A stretch of 46,675 nt of DNA from Candidatus Acidulodesulfobacterium acidiphilum (GTDB taxonomy: Bacteria; SZUA-79; Acidulodesulfobacterales; Acidulodesulfobacteraceae), in assembly GCA_008534395.1 (NCBI GenBank), contig SHMQ01000017.1, positions 1 through 46,675 on the forward strand, read 5' to 3'. Shown piece by piece: positions 37,073 to 45,193 of this stretch. The notes below the pieces were generated by a model. The model worked only from the letters and a program-made list of their open reading frames with translations. It had not been told where the DNA came from and did no database searches. The stretch's first letter is position 1. Every line of letters starts with the position of its first letter. The position numbers were made by a program, and so were the translations under genes.

Positions 37073-37109
37073 TAGTAGAATATATGAAAAAATTTATTAT
37101 ATTCTACTA
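37073..37109. promoter_or_regulatory. Perfect 12-bp inverted repeat between purH and a divergent lipoprotein gene
   Basis: TAGTAGAATATA (37073-37084) and its exact complement TATATTCTACTA (37098-37109) are separated by 13 bases. The site lies about 50 bases upstream of purH and about 62 bases upstream of the divergent lipoprotein start at 37171. Placement and symmetry fit an operator for a dimeric regulator; a cruciform or attenuator is the alternative. Confidence 0.55.
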
Positions 37110-37170
37110 ATTTTAATTATTTATTTCAATATAAATAATAATTTTATTGAGAGCGGGAGGAAGATATTTA

Positions 37171-37332
37171 ATGAAAAAAATAAAAATTGCGCTTCTTGCA
37201 TTTATACTTTTAGTCGCGATAAATTTTTTAAGCGGATGCGCGCTTTTGGTGGTAGGCGGACTTGCCGGGACCACCGGATATTTAGCGGCAAAGCAGGGGT
37301 ACGGCGTACAGTCTCCCGTTACAAAAAAGTAA
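37171..37332 (+). CDS. Tiny predicted lipoprotein
   Basis: A 53-residue ORF starting MKKIKIALLAFILLV. A lipobox LSGC places the lipidated cysteine at residue 23, leaving a mature peptide of 31 residues rich in glycine and alanine (LVVGGLAGTTGYLAAKQGYG). GGGAGGAAG (37155-37163) precedes the ATG at 8 bases, so the longer reading from TTG 37147, which contains this site, is rejected. The glycine-rich mature part resembles small envelope lipoproteins of the DUF3568 kind, but this is uncertain. Function unknown. Confidence 0.72.
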   Translation: MKKIKIALLAFILLVAINFLSGCALLVVGGLAGTTGYLAAKQGYGVQSPVTKK

Positions 37333-37441
37333 CAAAAGCAAATTTAACGGGGCGGTTTTTTACTGCAATTATTGCCTTAATCAAATTAAGTACGCCGCCG
37401 CCCGTTATTAATATTATTAATTAATTTAATGGAGTAATTTT

Positions 37442-38353
37442 ATGGCAATTACAGTTATAGGTTCTATAGCAATAGACGAAATTGAAACTCCTTTCGAAAA
37501 AACAGGAGATATTCTAGGGGGTTCGGCGACATATTTTTCTATGGCGGCATCGTTTTTAACCGACGTAAAAATTATAGGAACGGTCGGCAAAGATTTCGAC
37601 AAAAAACATTTAAACGTTTTTAAAGACAGATCTATAAATATTAAAAATATCAAGACAGAGGACGGCAAAACTTTCAGGTGGAAGGGCAGATACGGCTACG
37701 ATATGTCCGACCCCGAAACTATAATGACTGAACTCGGCGTATTTTCTTCATTTAAACCGGTTGTTCCTCATGATTCTAAAGACGATATGATATTTCTTGC
37801 AAATATAGATCCGGAAATACAGTTTGATGCGCTTAAACAGATGAGTTCTCCTAAACTTTCGGCTCTAGATACTATGAATTTTTGGATAGACGGTAAAAAA
37901 GAAAAACTTATAAATGTTCTTAAATTAACCGATATATTTATAATCAACGAATCCGAGGCAAGGCTTTTAACGGGTAAATCTTCAATTTTCGACTGCGCCG
38001 AAACTATTTTTAAATACGGCGCAAAGATATTGATTTTAAAAAGAGGAGCATACGGCGCCACGATGTTTTTTGAAAATAAATTTTTTATGGTTCCGGCGTA
38101 TCCTTTGGAAAACGTCGTAGATCCCACGGGAGCAGGCGATTCTTTTGCGGGCGGTTTTCTCGGCTATATGGATAATACTGGAGATATGTCGTTTGAAAAT
38201 CTTAAAAAAGCGCTCGTGTTCGGAAATATTATGGCTTCGTTTGCCGTAGAAGGTTTTTCCGTAAGCAGATTTTTGACTATACGGATGGACGAAATTAAAG
38301 AAAGATTTAAAAAATTCAGGGAAATGACTTATTTTGAGGAGCTTAACGTATAA
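37442..38353 (+). CDS. PfkB-family sugar or nucleoside kinase
   Basis: A 303-residue ribokinase-fold kinase. The N-terminal substrate-binding segment ILGGSATYFSMAAS and the C-terminal catalytic motif DPTGAGDSFAGGFLG (catalytic D in GAGD) are clear. The lid strand sequence (FRWKGRYGYDMSDPETIMTEL) and overall form fit a group of uncharacterised bacterial PfkB kinases. Substrate cannot be read; adenosine, ribose or another sugar are possible, and nearby purine genes make a nucleoside plausible. GGAG lies 7-8 bases before the ATG. Confidence 0.88.
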   Translation: MAITVIGSIAIDEIETPFEKTGDILGGSATYFSMAASFLTDVKIIGTVGKDFDKKHLNVFKDRSINIKNIKTEDGKTFRWKGRYGYDMSDPETIMTELGVFSSFKPVVPHDSKDDMIFLANIDPEIQFDALKQMSSPKLSALDTMNFWIDGKKEKLINVLKLTDIFIINESEARLLTGKSSIFDCAETIFKYGAKILILKRGAYGATMFFENKFFMVPAYPLENVVDPTGAGDSFAGGFLGYMDNTGDMSFENLKKALVFGNIMASFAVEGFSVSRFLTIRMDEIKERFKKFREMTYFEELNV

Positions 38354-38421
38354 ATCCTCTTGCATTTATAGTTTTATTTAATTAACCCTTTAATAATATT
38401 CTATTATTTATCTTATTTATT

Positions 38422-39219
38422 ATGGAATACATTGGTAAAAAAAGCTTTTTAAAGTTTGCAGTCTTATTATTAATTGCTGCGGTAATTTTTCCTTTGCTGT
38501 CCGGTTGCGGCATGTCGGCGGTTTCCAAAAAAAACAAACTTAAATCGAATCTTTATTATAGGCTCGGCGTAGGTTTTTATCATAACGGCAATTATATAAA
38601 AGCAATGCAGGAATTTATAAGGGCTAAAATGTTTTATTCGTATTCCGCTAAAAATTATAACGCCATAGGTATAATATATATGAAAACCGCCCGCGAGAAC
38701 AGAGCCGTAAAAAACTTTAAAAAAGCCGTAAAAATAAATCCTCAATTTTCGGATGCATATTATAATTTAGGTTTAATATACATAAAAAAGAAAAATTACA
38801 GGCAGGCAAAAATATATCTGAAAAAAGCATTAAAAAACCCTTTTTATAACAAACCTTACGAAAGTTATACGCAGCTTGCAAAAATTTATATAGCCGAAAA
38901 CAAAATTAAAAAAGCGAAAAAAATATTGACCGTGTCCATGCTTCTCGACAAAAATTATTTTTTAACTTATTATTATCTTGGAAAATGTATGCTTTTAGAA
39001 AACAATCTGCCGGCAGGGCTGTATTATTTTAAAAAAACATTAGATGCAAATATGTTTTTTATGCCTGCCAAATATTACGAAGGCTTGATATATTTTAAAC
39101 AAAAAAGATATAATAAAGCAAAATATATATTTTATTCGGTGTATGGTGCTGATAAAGCGGATAAATACGGCGTAGAATCTTTAAAATATATTAAGAAAAT
39201 CCTTATCTTGTTAAAATAA
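38422..39219 (+). CDS. TPR-repeat lipoprotein, PilF/PilW-like
   Basis: A 265-residue, very lysine-rich protein. An N-terminal hydrophobic segment ends in a lipobox (LLSGC, cysteine near residue 29), placing it in the envelope. About five tetratricopeptide repeats follow, e.g. YRLGVGFYHNGNYIKAMQEF, YNLGLIYIKKKNYRQAKIYL and YYEGLIYFKQKRYNKAKYIF. This layout and its place just before a RodZ-like gene (15-base gap) resemble PilF/PilW, the outer-membrane pilotin of type IV pilus secretins. No pilus genes are in the window, so the role is inferred. Confidence 0.78.
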   Translation: MEYIGKKSFLKFAVLLLIAAVIFPLLSGCGMSAVSKKNKLKSNLYYRLGVGFYHNGNYIKAMQEFIRAKMFYSYSAKNYNAIGIIYMKTARENRAVKNFKKAVKINPQFSDAYYNLGLIYIKKKNYRQAKIYLKKALKNPFYNKPYESYTQLAKIYIAENKIKKAKKILTVSMLLDKNYFLTYYYLGKCMLLENNLPAGLYYFKKTLDANMFFMPAKYYEGLIYFKQKRYNKAKYIFYSVYGADKADKYGVESLKYIKKILILLK

Positions 39220-39234
39220 AGCGGGTGCATATTT

Positions 39235-39987
39235 ATGGAAAATGAAGATTCCTATTATGAAACTGTCGGAGAATATCTAAGTACGAGCAGGAAGTCTTCA
39301 AGGCTTGGAATAGCGGAAGTTTCAAATATAACCAAAATAAATGCGTCTTATATAGAAGCAATAGAAAACGACGATTTTTCTTTGTTTTCTTCACCTCAGC
39401 TATTAAAAGGATATATAAAACTTCTTGCAAAAACCGTAAATGCCGATGAAAAAAAGGCCGTTTCTTTATTTGAATCGGAATTAAAAAGCAATTTTACCGG
39501 CAAAGCGGTCGAAGATATAGTCGGAGAAAAATTTAAAGAAGAAATAAAGAGATCACAGAGTTTCCGTAGAAAATTTTTATTCATATTATTCGGCGGAATT
39601 TTAATTATTATTTTGTCTTATGTTTCGTTAAAATTATACGGTTACATAAAAACATTAAGAGCCTCAGAGGCGCATAAAGTCTCTATGCCGCTTAATTCTC
39701 CGGCCGCCGTGAATCCTGTTAAAAAAAAACTTAAGAAATACGGCATACTGCTCAAAGGAAAAATAGTAAAAAAAACGTGGGTAGCGGTCAAAATAGACGA
39801 AAGGCATACAAAAACGTCCATGCTTTATCCCGAAGAGTCTAAGACTTGGAAAGCAGATAAGAGATTAAGGATTAAAATAGGAAACGCAGGCGGTATTATA
39901 TTGAATTATAACGGCAAAGATATCGGAAAGCCCGGCAAAGAAGGGCAGGTCGTAACTTTGTTTTTCCCGCCTAAAAAGAAAAAGTAG
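39235..39987 (+). CDS. RodZ-like cytoskeleton-associated membrane protein
   Basis: A 250-residue single-pass membrane protein. Residues 8-80 are a helix-turn-helix domain of the RodZ type (VGEYLSTSRKSSRLGIAEVS, SYIEAIENDDFSLF, KGYIKLLAKTV). A basic stretch and transmembrane helix (FLFILFGGILIIILSYVSL, about 115-135) follow, then a DUF4115-like beta domain (TWVAVKIDERHTKTSMLYPE to IILNYNGKDIGKPGKEG). In RodZ the HTH domain binds MreB and helps set rod shape. MreB genes are not in the window. The C-terminus ends in PPKKKK. Confidence 0.88.
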   Translation: MENEDSYYETVGEYLSTSRKSSRLGIAEVSNITKINASYIEAIENDDFSLFSSPQLLKGYIKLLAKTVNADEKKAVSLFESELKSNFTGKAVEDIVGEKFKEEIKRSQSFRRKFLFILFGGILIIILSYVSLKLYGYIKTLRASEAHKVSMPLNSPAAVNPVKKKLKKYGILLKGKIVKKTWVAVKIDERHTKTSMLYPEESKTWKADKRLRIKIGNAGGIILNYNGKDIGKPGKEGQVVTLFFPPKKKK

Positions 39988-40002
39988 CAGAAGACCGAAA
40001 TA

Positions 40003-40749
40003 TTATATCTTTTTCCTGCTTTTAGAGGCATAACCTATTTTATCGAATATAAAAGAAAGCATCAGTAATATTATTCCGATTGCCGATATAATAAGCGCAA
40101 GATAGTCATCCTCTATATTTATATTAAATCCCTGTAAACCCCAGTAAATTCCAAAACTCAATAGCAGAACGGATGCCAATCCTTTCATCCAGTGAGACGG
40201 TATTTTCTTAAAATATTTTCTTAAATAATAAACCGAAAGCAGTATAACTATGATTGAACTTAAGGCAAGAGCCGATATTACCGAAAGCCACTGTTTGTCC
40301 GTAACGGCAAAAGGGACTGCCACAACCGCTACTTCGAATGCTTCTATTATTACGGCATTTAGCGCAACGATGAAGGATTTGAAAGAGCATTTTTGATGTT
40401 TTACCATAGCGCTTTCAGCTTTTTTAAAAAGCGGTTTTTCTCCTATTTTTTTTGAAAAAGGAGTTAAATAGAATACAAAACTTATCAGTTTATAAGAAAA
40501 ATATAAACCGACCGCTAAAAGTATCCCGCCTATTATTAATTTGACTGTAGTTATAGGTACCGTTTTAATTATAGTTACTCCGCCTAAGAAAAGAATAAAC
40601 AGCGTTCCGACGAATCCTATCAGGGCGCCGGCTAACGCGCTGGAAAGCCCTATGTCTTCACCCACTATAAAAACTATAGCCGACACTTCGCTAAGTTCCA
40701 CTATTGCAACGGAAAATACGGCTATAAATATTAATATACTGAAATTCAT
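40003..40749 (-). CDS. COG4280-type membrane protein (GDT1/LysE-like)
   Basis: A 248-residue protein with about seven hydrophobic helices arranged as two similar halves. Each half starts with a glutamate-containing helix: AIVELSEVSAIVFIVG near residue 14 and AVIIEAFEVAVVAVPF near residue 135. This duplicated acidic motif, with LSSALAGALIGF after the first, is typical of COG4280 membrane proteins, distantly like GDT1 and LysE-superfamily cation transporters. Metal-ion transport is a reasonable guess only. It converges on the RodZ-like gene and is divergent from tusA. Confidence 0.7.
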   Translation of the reverse strand: MNFSILIFIAVFSVAIVELSEVSAIVFIVGEDIGLSSALAGALIGFVGTLFILFLGGVTIIKTVPITTVKLIIGGILLAVGLYFSYKLISFVFYLTPFSKKIGEKPLFKKAESAMVKHQKCSFKSFIVALNAVIIEAFEVAVVAVPFAVTDKQWLSVISALALSSIIVILLSVYYLRKYFKKIPSHWMKGLASVLLLSFGIYWGLQGFNINIEDDYLALIISAIGIILLMLSFIFDKIGYASKSRKKI

Positions 40750-40851
40750 AATATGTAAATTATACCAGAGTTTTAAAAAAATTGATATAAAAATCTTTAT
40801 TGACTTTTTTATCGTTAAGTAATAAGCTAAAAGAATCTAAGAATTATACAG

Positions 40852-40881
40852 TTGCATTTGTTTATTCAAGAGATGTATAAT
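40852..40881 (+). promoter_or_regulatory. Putative tusA promoter
   Basis: A perfect -10 box TATAAT (40876-40881) is preceded at 18 bases by TTGCAT (40852-40857), a weak -35 match. A strong ribosome binding site AAGGAGGT (40901-40908) follows 7 bases before the tusA ATG. The leader of about 27 bases contrasts with the leaderless arrangement at thiE. Confidence 0.5.
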
Positions 40882-40914
40882 TTTAATATTATTATTTATT
40901 AAGGAGGTTACATT

Positions 40915-41148
40915 ATGGCAGTATCGTCAAACAAAACACTTGATGCAAGCGGGTTATCATGCCCTCTTCCCATCGTCAAAACAAAAAAAGAAATCGACAC
41001 CATGTCTTCAGGACAGGTCCTTGAGGTAATATCGACCGATCCCGGTTCAAAAAACGACATGGCGGCTTGGTGCAACAGGACAGGAAATAAGCTGTTGGAA
41101 TCTTCGGAAGAAGGCGGAAAATTTAAATTTTACGTCCAGAAATCTTAA
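40915..41148 (+). CDS. tusA: TusA-family sulfur carrier protein
   Basis: A 77-residue sulfur-transfer protein of the TusA/SirA family. The active cysteine is in the motif LDASGLSCPLPIVKTKKEI (CPxP), near residue 19, where persulfide is carried; the rest is the usual two-layer fold with VLEVISTDPGSKNDMAAWCNRTGN. TusA proteins move sulfur for tRNA thiolation or for dissimilatory sulfur pathways. With an SQR in the same window, a role in sulfur oxidation is possible, but no dsr, hdr or rhodanese gene is nearby to prove it. Confidence 0.92.
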   Translation: MAVSSNKTLDASGLSCPLPIVKTKKEIDTMSSGQVLEVISTDPGSKNDMAAWCNRTGNKLLESSEEGGKFKFYVQKS

Positions 41149-41163
41149 GTATGCGTTTTAAGC

Positions 41164-41316
41164 CCCAAAAAGCGGCCTTTTAATAAAGCATTGCTTCAAT
41201 TTAAAAGCGTAATTGGGAGTCCGAGCATATAAATCAAAGTTTAATTTACGATTTATACCTATAGGCGGTTTTGCAATCCGCTTTTTAATATGGTACCGGA
41301 ATTCAATTCCGGTACC
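41164..41316. ncRNA. Multi-hairpin intergenic region, possible structured RNA
   Basis: Four stem-loops follow one another. (1) CCCAA 41164-41168 pairs with TTGGG 41213-41217, enclosing CTTTTAA 41177-41183 with TTAAAAG 41201-41207 and AAGCA/TGCTT around 41191. (2) TATAAATC 41228-41235 pairs with GATTTATA 41250-41257. (3) GCGG 41265-41268 pairs with CCGC 41278-41281, followed by T5. (4) GGTACCGGAATT 41292-41303 is a perfect 12-bp stem with AATTCCGGTACC 41305-41316. It may be a long tusA 3' UTR, a processed RNA or a tatC leader. No known RNA family was recognised. Confidence 0.4.
41265..41286 (+). terminator. Rho-independent terminator candidate after tusA
   Basis: A short GCGG/CCGC stem (41265-41281), extendable by one wobble and one A-T pair, is followed directly by TTTTT (41282-41286). 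The stem is only four strong pairs, so termination may be partial, and the perfect palindrome at 41292-41316 follows at once. Confidence 0.5.
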
Positions 41317-41396
41317 GTCACAATATTGATTATCCTGTTATTTCTCTTATTTTAAAACTTGCTTTTTTTGCTAAACGTTATAGTTATAGAAGATAG

Positions 41397-42269
41397 ATGC
41401 CGAATAAAAACAATAAAAATAAAGAACCTTCCAAACTTAACGAAGCAGGAAGAATGTCATTCGTCGAACATTTTTCCGAACTAAGAAAGAGGATTATTTA
41501 TGTATTTATAGCGATAATAATCTGCACGGGTTTTTCATGGCATTTATCTTATAAGGCTATAAATATTATAGAAACTCCTTTGGAAAAGCCGACATATATA
41601 ACATATTTTGCCGGATATGCAAAAAAAATTATAAAGAAAAAAATACCTTTCGTTTATTATTCGTTCGGATTAAATAAGACTCCTAAAAAATTTCAAAAAC
41701 ATATTCTGCACTATTCAAAACCGCTTGAGCCGTTTTTTATGCAGGTTAAGGTTTCTCTTATTCTGGGGCTTATGATTGCATTTCCTTTTATTCTGTTTGA
41801 GTTCTGGCAGTTTATAAAGCCGGGGCTTTTAAAAAAAGAAAGAATGTATCTTTTACCTTTTTTATTTTTCGGTACGCTTTTTTTTATTTCCGGCGTAATT
41901 TTTATGGTTTTTTATATATGGCCCGCAGTTATTAATTTTTCGTTAAGTTACCAGAGTCCGAATCTTTCGCCCTTAATAAACCTGACCCATTATATTAATT
42001 TTGCTCTGAGGCTTGGTCTTATATTCGGTTTAATATTTGAACTGCCGCTTATTTCCGCTCTGTTTTCCCTTGCAGGCATATTGAAGCCTAATTTTTTAAA
42101 AAAATACCGCAAATATGCGCTTCTTATAAGTCTTATAATAGCGGCATTTCATGCCGATATAGTAACTATGTTTTTTATAGCCGTGCCTCTTTACTCTATG
42201 TACGAAATCAGCATTCTTATATCTTCTTTTATATGGAGATTTAAAAAGCGGGACGGTTTAACCGCCTAA
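41397..42269 (+). CDS. tatC: Sec-independent protein translocase TatC
   Basis: A 290-residue TatC, the core of the twin-arginine pathway that exports folded proteins. The N-terminal signature MSFVEHFSELRKRIIYVFIA, with the key glutamate and arginines, is present, followed by six hydrophobic helices; KPLEPFFMQVKVSLILGLMIAFPF and FEFWQFIKPGLLKKER are strongly conserved. About 40 residues of periplasmic loop 1 are basic and longer than usual. tatA/tatB are not next to it. The ribosome binding site is weak. Confidence 0.95.
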   Translation: MPNKNNKNKEPSKLNEAGRMSFVEHFSELRKRIIYVFIAIIICTGFSWHLSYKAINIIETPLEKPTYITYFAGYAKKIIKKKIPFVYYSFGLNKTPKKFQKHILHYSKPLEPFFMQVKVSLILGLMIAFPFILFEFWQFIKPGLLKKERMYLLPFLFFGTLFFISGVIFMVFYIWPAVINFSLSYQSPNLSPLINLTHYINFALRLGLIFGLIFELPLISALFSLAGILKPNFLKKYRKYALLISLIIAAFHADIVTMFFIAVPLYSMYEISILISSFIWRFKKRDGLTA

Positions 42270-42289
42270 AATCTAACGCCTGTATATTG

Positions 42290-44215
42290 TTAGATAAAAT
42301 CGAGTATTTTTATATAGCCGTTAAATAGTTCAAATATTATGCCGTCCACCTTTATCGCATTCTCCGTACAGTTTATGCAGTTGTTTAAAATATCCCTTAT
42401 AGATTTTTGCCTGTTGAATACCATAGCCTTATGTTTCGCCGCATCTTTTTCCTTATCGAGAGAATTTCCAGAAATATTAAGCGTAAAATAGCAGTTTAAA
42501 TAACCCTTGTTTTTTGAATTTTTATTTTTGAATTCACGTCTGTTAATATCTAATAAATTAATATCTCTCAATAAAAATTTAGGCTGTTCGTTTAACGGTC
42601 CGCAGGGGGAAATTATTTTTATTATTTCCGGCAGTTCCCTGCCGGAAAGCAGTTCTATATTAATTTCTTCGTCATAGCAGTAAGACGATGCGGTTTTTTC
42701 CGCTTTGAGATCGCCGTTTGCCGTCTTATTATATTCGGAAGCGTTATTTACTACGGCGTCTATAAAATTTTCGATATCGGAGCCTTTTTTCAAAGTCAGT
42801 CCGCAAGCCATTTTATGTCCGCCGAATTTTATAAAAAAAGATTCGTATTGTTTTAAAAAAGCGTATATATCTATATCTCCGCATGACCTGGCGGAACCTA
42901 TATATACTTTTTCTTTGTAACCTGTGAGCAGTAAAACCGGTTTTTTGAAATAATCGGAAATCTTGGATGAAACAATACCTATTACTCCGGGGTGCCACGA
43001 TTCGCCTTTTAGCATAATTATGGGAAGCGATTTTTCCGATACTTTGGATTTTTCTTCTATTAAATTCATAGCTTCCGTAAAGCAAGCGTCTTCAAGCTGC
43101 TGCCTTTTTCTGTTAAAAGATTCAAGTTCCTGTGCAAGATTAAAAGCGGTTTTTTGGTCGTTTTGCGTTAAAAGTTCTACTGCTACGGCAGGGTCGCCTA
43201 CTCTGCCTGCCGCATTAATTTTCGGCGCGATTTTCCATGCTATGTCGGATTCGTTTACGTTATCAAAATGCAGACCGCATATACGTCTCAATTCTTTTAT
43301 ACCGGACCTGGGATTTTCATTTAATATCTGCAGTCCGTAACGGGTAAGAATTCTATTATCGCCATACATAGGAACTATATCCGCTACTATGCCGAGGCAG
43401 ACTATATCTAGATAATCTTTGAGGTTGGGATAACTGTCTAATAATTCTTCTTTTACTAAAATTTTTCTTATTGCGATTCCAAGGTTAAAGGCTATGCCGA
43501 CGCCCGGTAAAAATTTAAAAGGAAACTTATCTCCTTTTCGTTTTGGGTTTAATACGGCGAATGCAGGCGGAAGGATTTCTTCTTCTCCGTTTAAAGGCAC
43601 TTCATGGTGGTCGCATATTATTACGTCGATATTCTTGGAATTTGCATACGCAACCTCTTTAACGCCCGTTATTCCAAGGTCGACCGCTATAATCAGCGAC
43701 AGCGGTTTGCCGCCCTTATCGTTTATCTCGGAATATATTTCGTCTATCGGGTCTATACCGAGACCGTAGCCGTCTTTAATTCTGTCCGGAAGTTTATAAA
43801 AAACAGAACGATTATCGGTATCCGCATTTTTTTTTAATATTTTTTTTAATTCCCTTAGAAAAGAAACCAGAAAAGAAGTAGCCGTTATTCCGTCCACGTC
43901 GTAATCGCCGTATATGCAAATCGATTCGTCTTCCAAAAGCGCTTTTATAATGCGCTTAACGGCTTTATCCATATCGGATATAAGAAAAGGGTCGTTAAGA
44001 TATTTCAAAGAAGGGTTAAGATAATTATCTATAAAGCAGGATAAACTGATTTTTAAGATATCGCCGGAATCCACGTTTTCAAGGTTTTCTACTTTATAAA
44101 ACGGGTCGGAATTTAACTGGGAAATTATTCTTTTAGATATAAGCGAGGATGCGGTACTGCTCAAGTATAAAGGCAAATGTTCTTTTAAATATTTATATAC
44201 ATATTCTTTTTCCAT
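42290..44215 (-). CDS. recJ: Single-stranded DNA exonuclease RecJ
   Basis: A 641-residue 5'-3' ssDNA exonuclease for recombination and mismatch or base-excision repair. DHH-family motifs are IYGDYDVDGITATSFL, IAVDLGIT, ICDHHEVP, FLPGVGIAFNLG and WHPGVIGIVSSKI, with the DHHA1 motif SARSCGDIDIYAFL and KFGGHKMACGLTL. An OB-fold region closes the protein; a charged insert (NRREFKNKNSKNKGYLN and around) enlarges it. It converges on tatC and is transcribed after secDF. Confidence 0.95.
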   Translation of the reverse strand: MEKEYVYKYLKEHLPLYLSSTASSLISKRIISQLNSDPFYKVENLENVDSGDILKISLSCFIDNYLNPSLKYLNDPFLISDMDKAVKRIIKALLEDESICIYGDYDVDGITATSFLVSFLRELKKILKKNADTDNRSVFYKLPDRIKDGYGLGIDPIDEIYSEINDKGGKPLSLIIAVDLGITGVKEVAYANSKNIDVIICDHHEVPLNGEEEILPPAFAVLNPKRKGDKFPFKFLPGVGIAFNLGIAIRKILVKEELLDSYPNLKDYLDIVCLGIVADIVPMYGDNRILTRYGLQILNENPRSGIKELRRICGLHFDNVNESDIAWKIAPKINAAGRVGDPAVAVELLTQNDQKTAFNLAQELESFNRKRQQLEDACFTEAMNLIEEKSKVSEKSLPIIMLKGESWHPGVIGIVSSKISDYFKKPVLLLTGYKEKVYIGSARSCGDIDIYAFLKQYESFFIKFGGHKMACGLTLKKGSDIENFIDAVVNNASEYNKTANGDLKAEKTASSYCYDEEINIELLSGRELPEIIKIISPCGPLNEQPKFLLRDINLLDINRREFKNKNSKNKGYLNCYFTLNISGNSLDKEKDAAKHKAMVFNRQKSIRDILNNCINCTENAIKVDGIIFELFNGYIKILDFI

Positions 44216-44249
44216 ATTTTAATTTAATGATTTTTATATACGGCCGCTT

Positions 44250-45161
44250 TTATTTATAATGTTTCTCGTTTAAAATAACCATAATAGGGCTTGCTATAAA
44301 TATCGACGAATAAGTTCCTATTAAAACCCCAAGAAGCAAAGTGAAGGCAAAATCGTGAAGAACTATGCCTCCGAGGAAAAAAAGGGACAATACGACCAAT
44401 ACCACGGTAAGAGAAGTAACCACCGTTCTGGTCAAAACTTGATTTATACTTATATTAACCAGACCTTTTAAATCTATATGTTTTGCCTTTTCGGTTTCTA
44501 TTTTTAGATTTTCCCTAATTCTGTCGAATACGACCACTTTGTCGGTAAGGGAATATCCTGCAACCGTAAGCACCGCAGTTATGACGAGAAGAGTTATCTC
44601 TTTCTGAAAGATAAAAATAACTCCCAGTAAAGCAAGTACGTCGTGTGCAAGACCTATAGCCGCAGCCAAACCGAATCTGAATTCAAAACGCCAAGTTATA
44701 TATAATATTATGGCAATAATAGCTATGACAACGGCAATAACGGCGTCTTTAGCAAGTTTTTTACCGACGGAAGGACCTATCATTTCGCTGCTGACCACTT
44801 TTGGAGGATTTTCCTTGAAAGATTTTTTTATCACTTTTTTAATTTTTGCGGTATATGCATTCAAATCTTTTGCCATAGCTTTAGTCTGTATTATAATATC
44901 ATTCTTTCCTTTGATTTTAACGATTTTAACGTCTTTAAAACCTGCGGGAATCAAGACTTTTCTCACGGACGAAATTGATATTTTATGTTTAAATGCGAGC
45001 TGCATAGATAAACCGCCGGTGAAATCTATTCCTATCCTTGCGGTGCCGGCTATCATGCTTATTATCTCAATAATGCCGAATATCACCAGAATGGACGAAA
45101 GAACAAAAGAATATTTTCTTTTGCCTATAAAATTGTAATGCGTATTTTTTATAAATTCCAA
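44250..45161 (-). CDS. secF: Protein translocase subunit SecF
   Basis: A 303-residue SecF, partner of SecD in using the proton gradient to drive late steps of protein export. The first periplasmic motif GIDFTGGLSMQL is near residue 45; the conserved membrane block VVIAIIAIILYITWRFEFRFGLAAAIGLAHD and GYSLTDKVVVFDRIRENL, then LTRTVVTSLTVVLVVLSLFFLGG, are complete. Six membrane helices are expected. It is 32 bases after secD in one operon. Confidence 0.96.
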   Translation of the reverse strand: MEFIKNTHYNFIGKRKYSFVLSSILVIFGIIEIISMIAGTARIGIDFTGGLSMQLAFKHKISISSVRKVLIPAGFKDVKIVKIKGKNDIIIQTKAMAKDLNAYTAKIKKVIKKSFKENPPKVVSSEMIGPSVGKKLAKDAVIAVVIAIIAIILYITWRFEFRFGLAAAIGLAHDVLALLGVIFIFQKEITLLVITAVLTVAGYSLTDKVVVFDRIRENLKIETEKAKHIDLKGLVNISINQVLTRTVVTSLTVVLVVLSLFFLGGIVLHDFAFTLLLGVLIGTYSSIFIASPIMVILNEKHYK

Positions 45162-45193
45162 TTTTTACTCCTTTCCGTTTTTATTTATAATCG

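Noticed and set aside
37147-37332. Longer reading of the small lipoprotein from TTG 37147
   Set aside because: The extra codons contain the GGGAGGAAG ribosome binding site for ATG 37171, and the signal peptide begins at that ATG.
41265-41316. tRNA-like arrangement (anticodon-type GCGG..TTTTGCAAT..CCGC stem followed by a T-arm-like hairpin)
   Set aside because: No acceptor stem or D arm pairs around it, the fifth anticodon-stem pair is T-T, the T-loop lacks the TTC position, and the second stem is 12 bp long. It is better read as separate hairpins.
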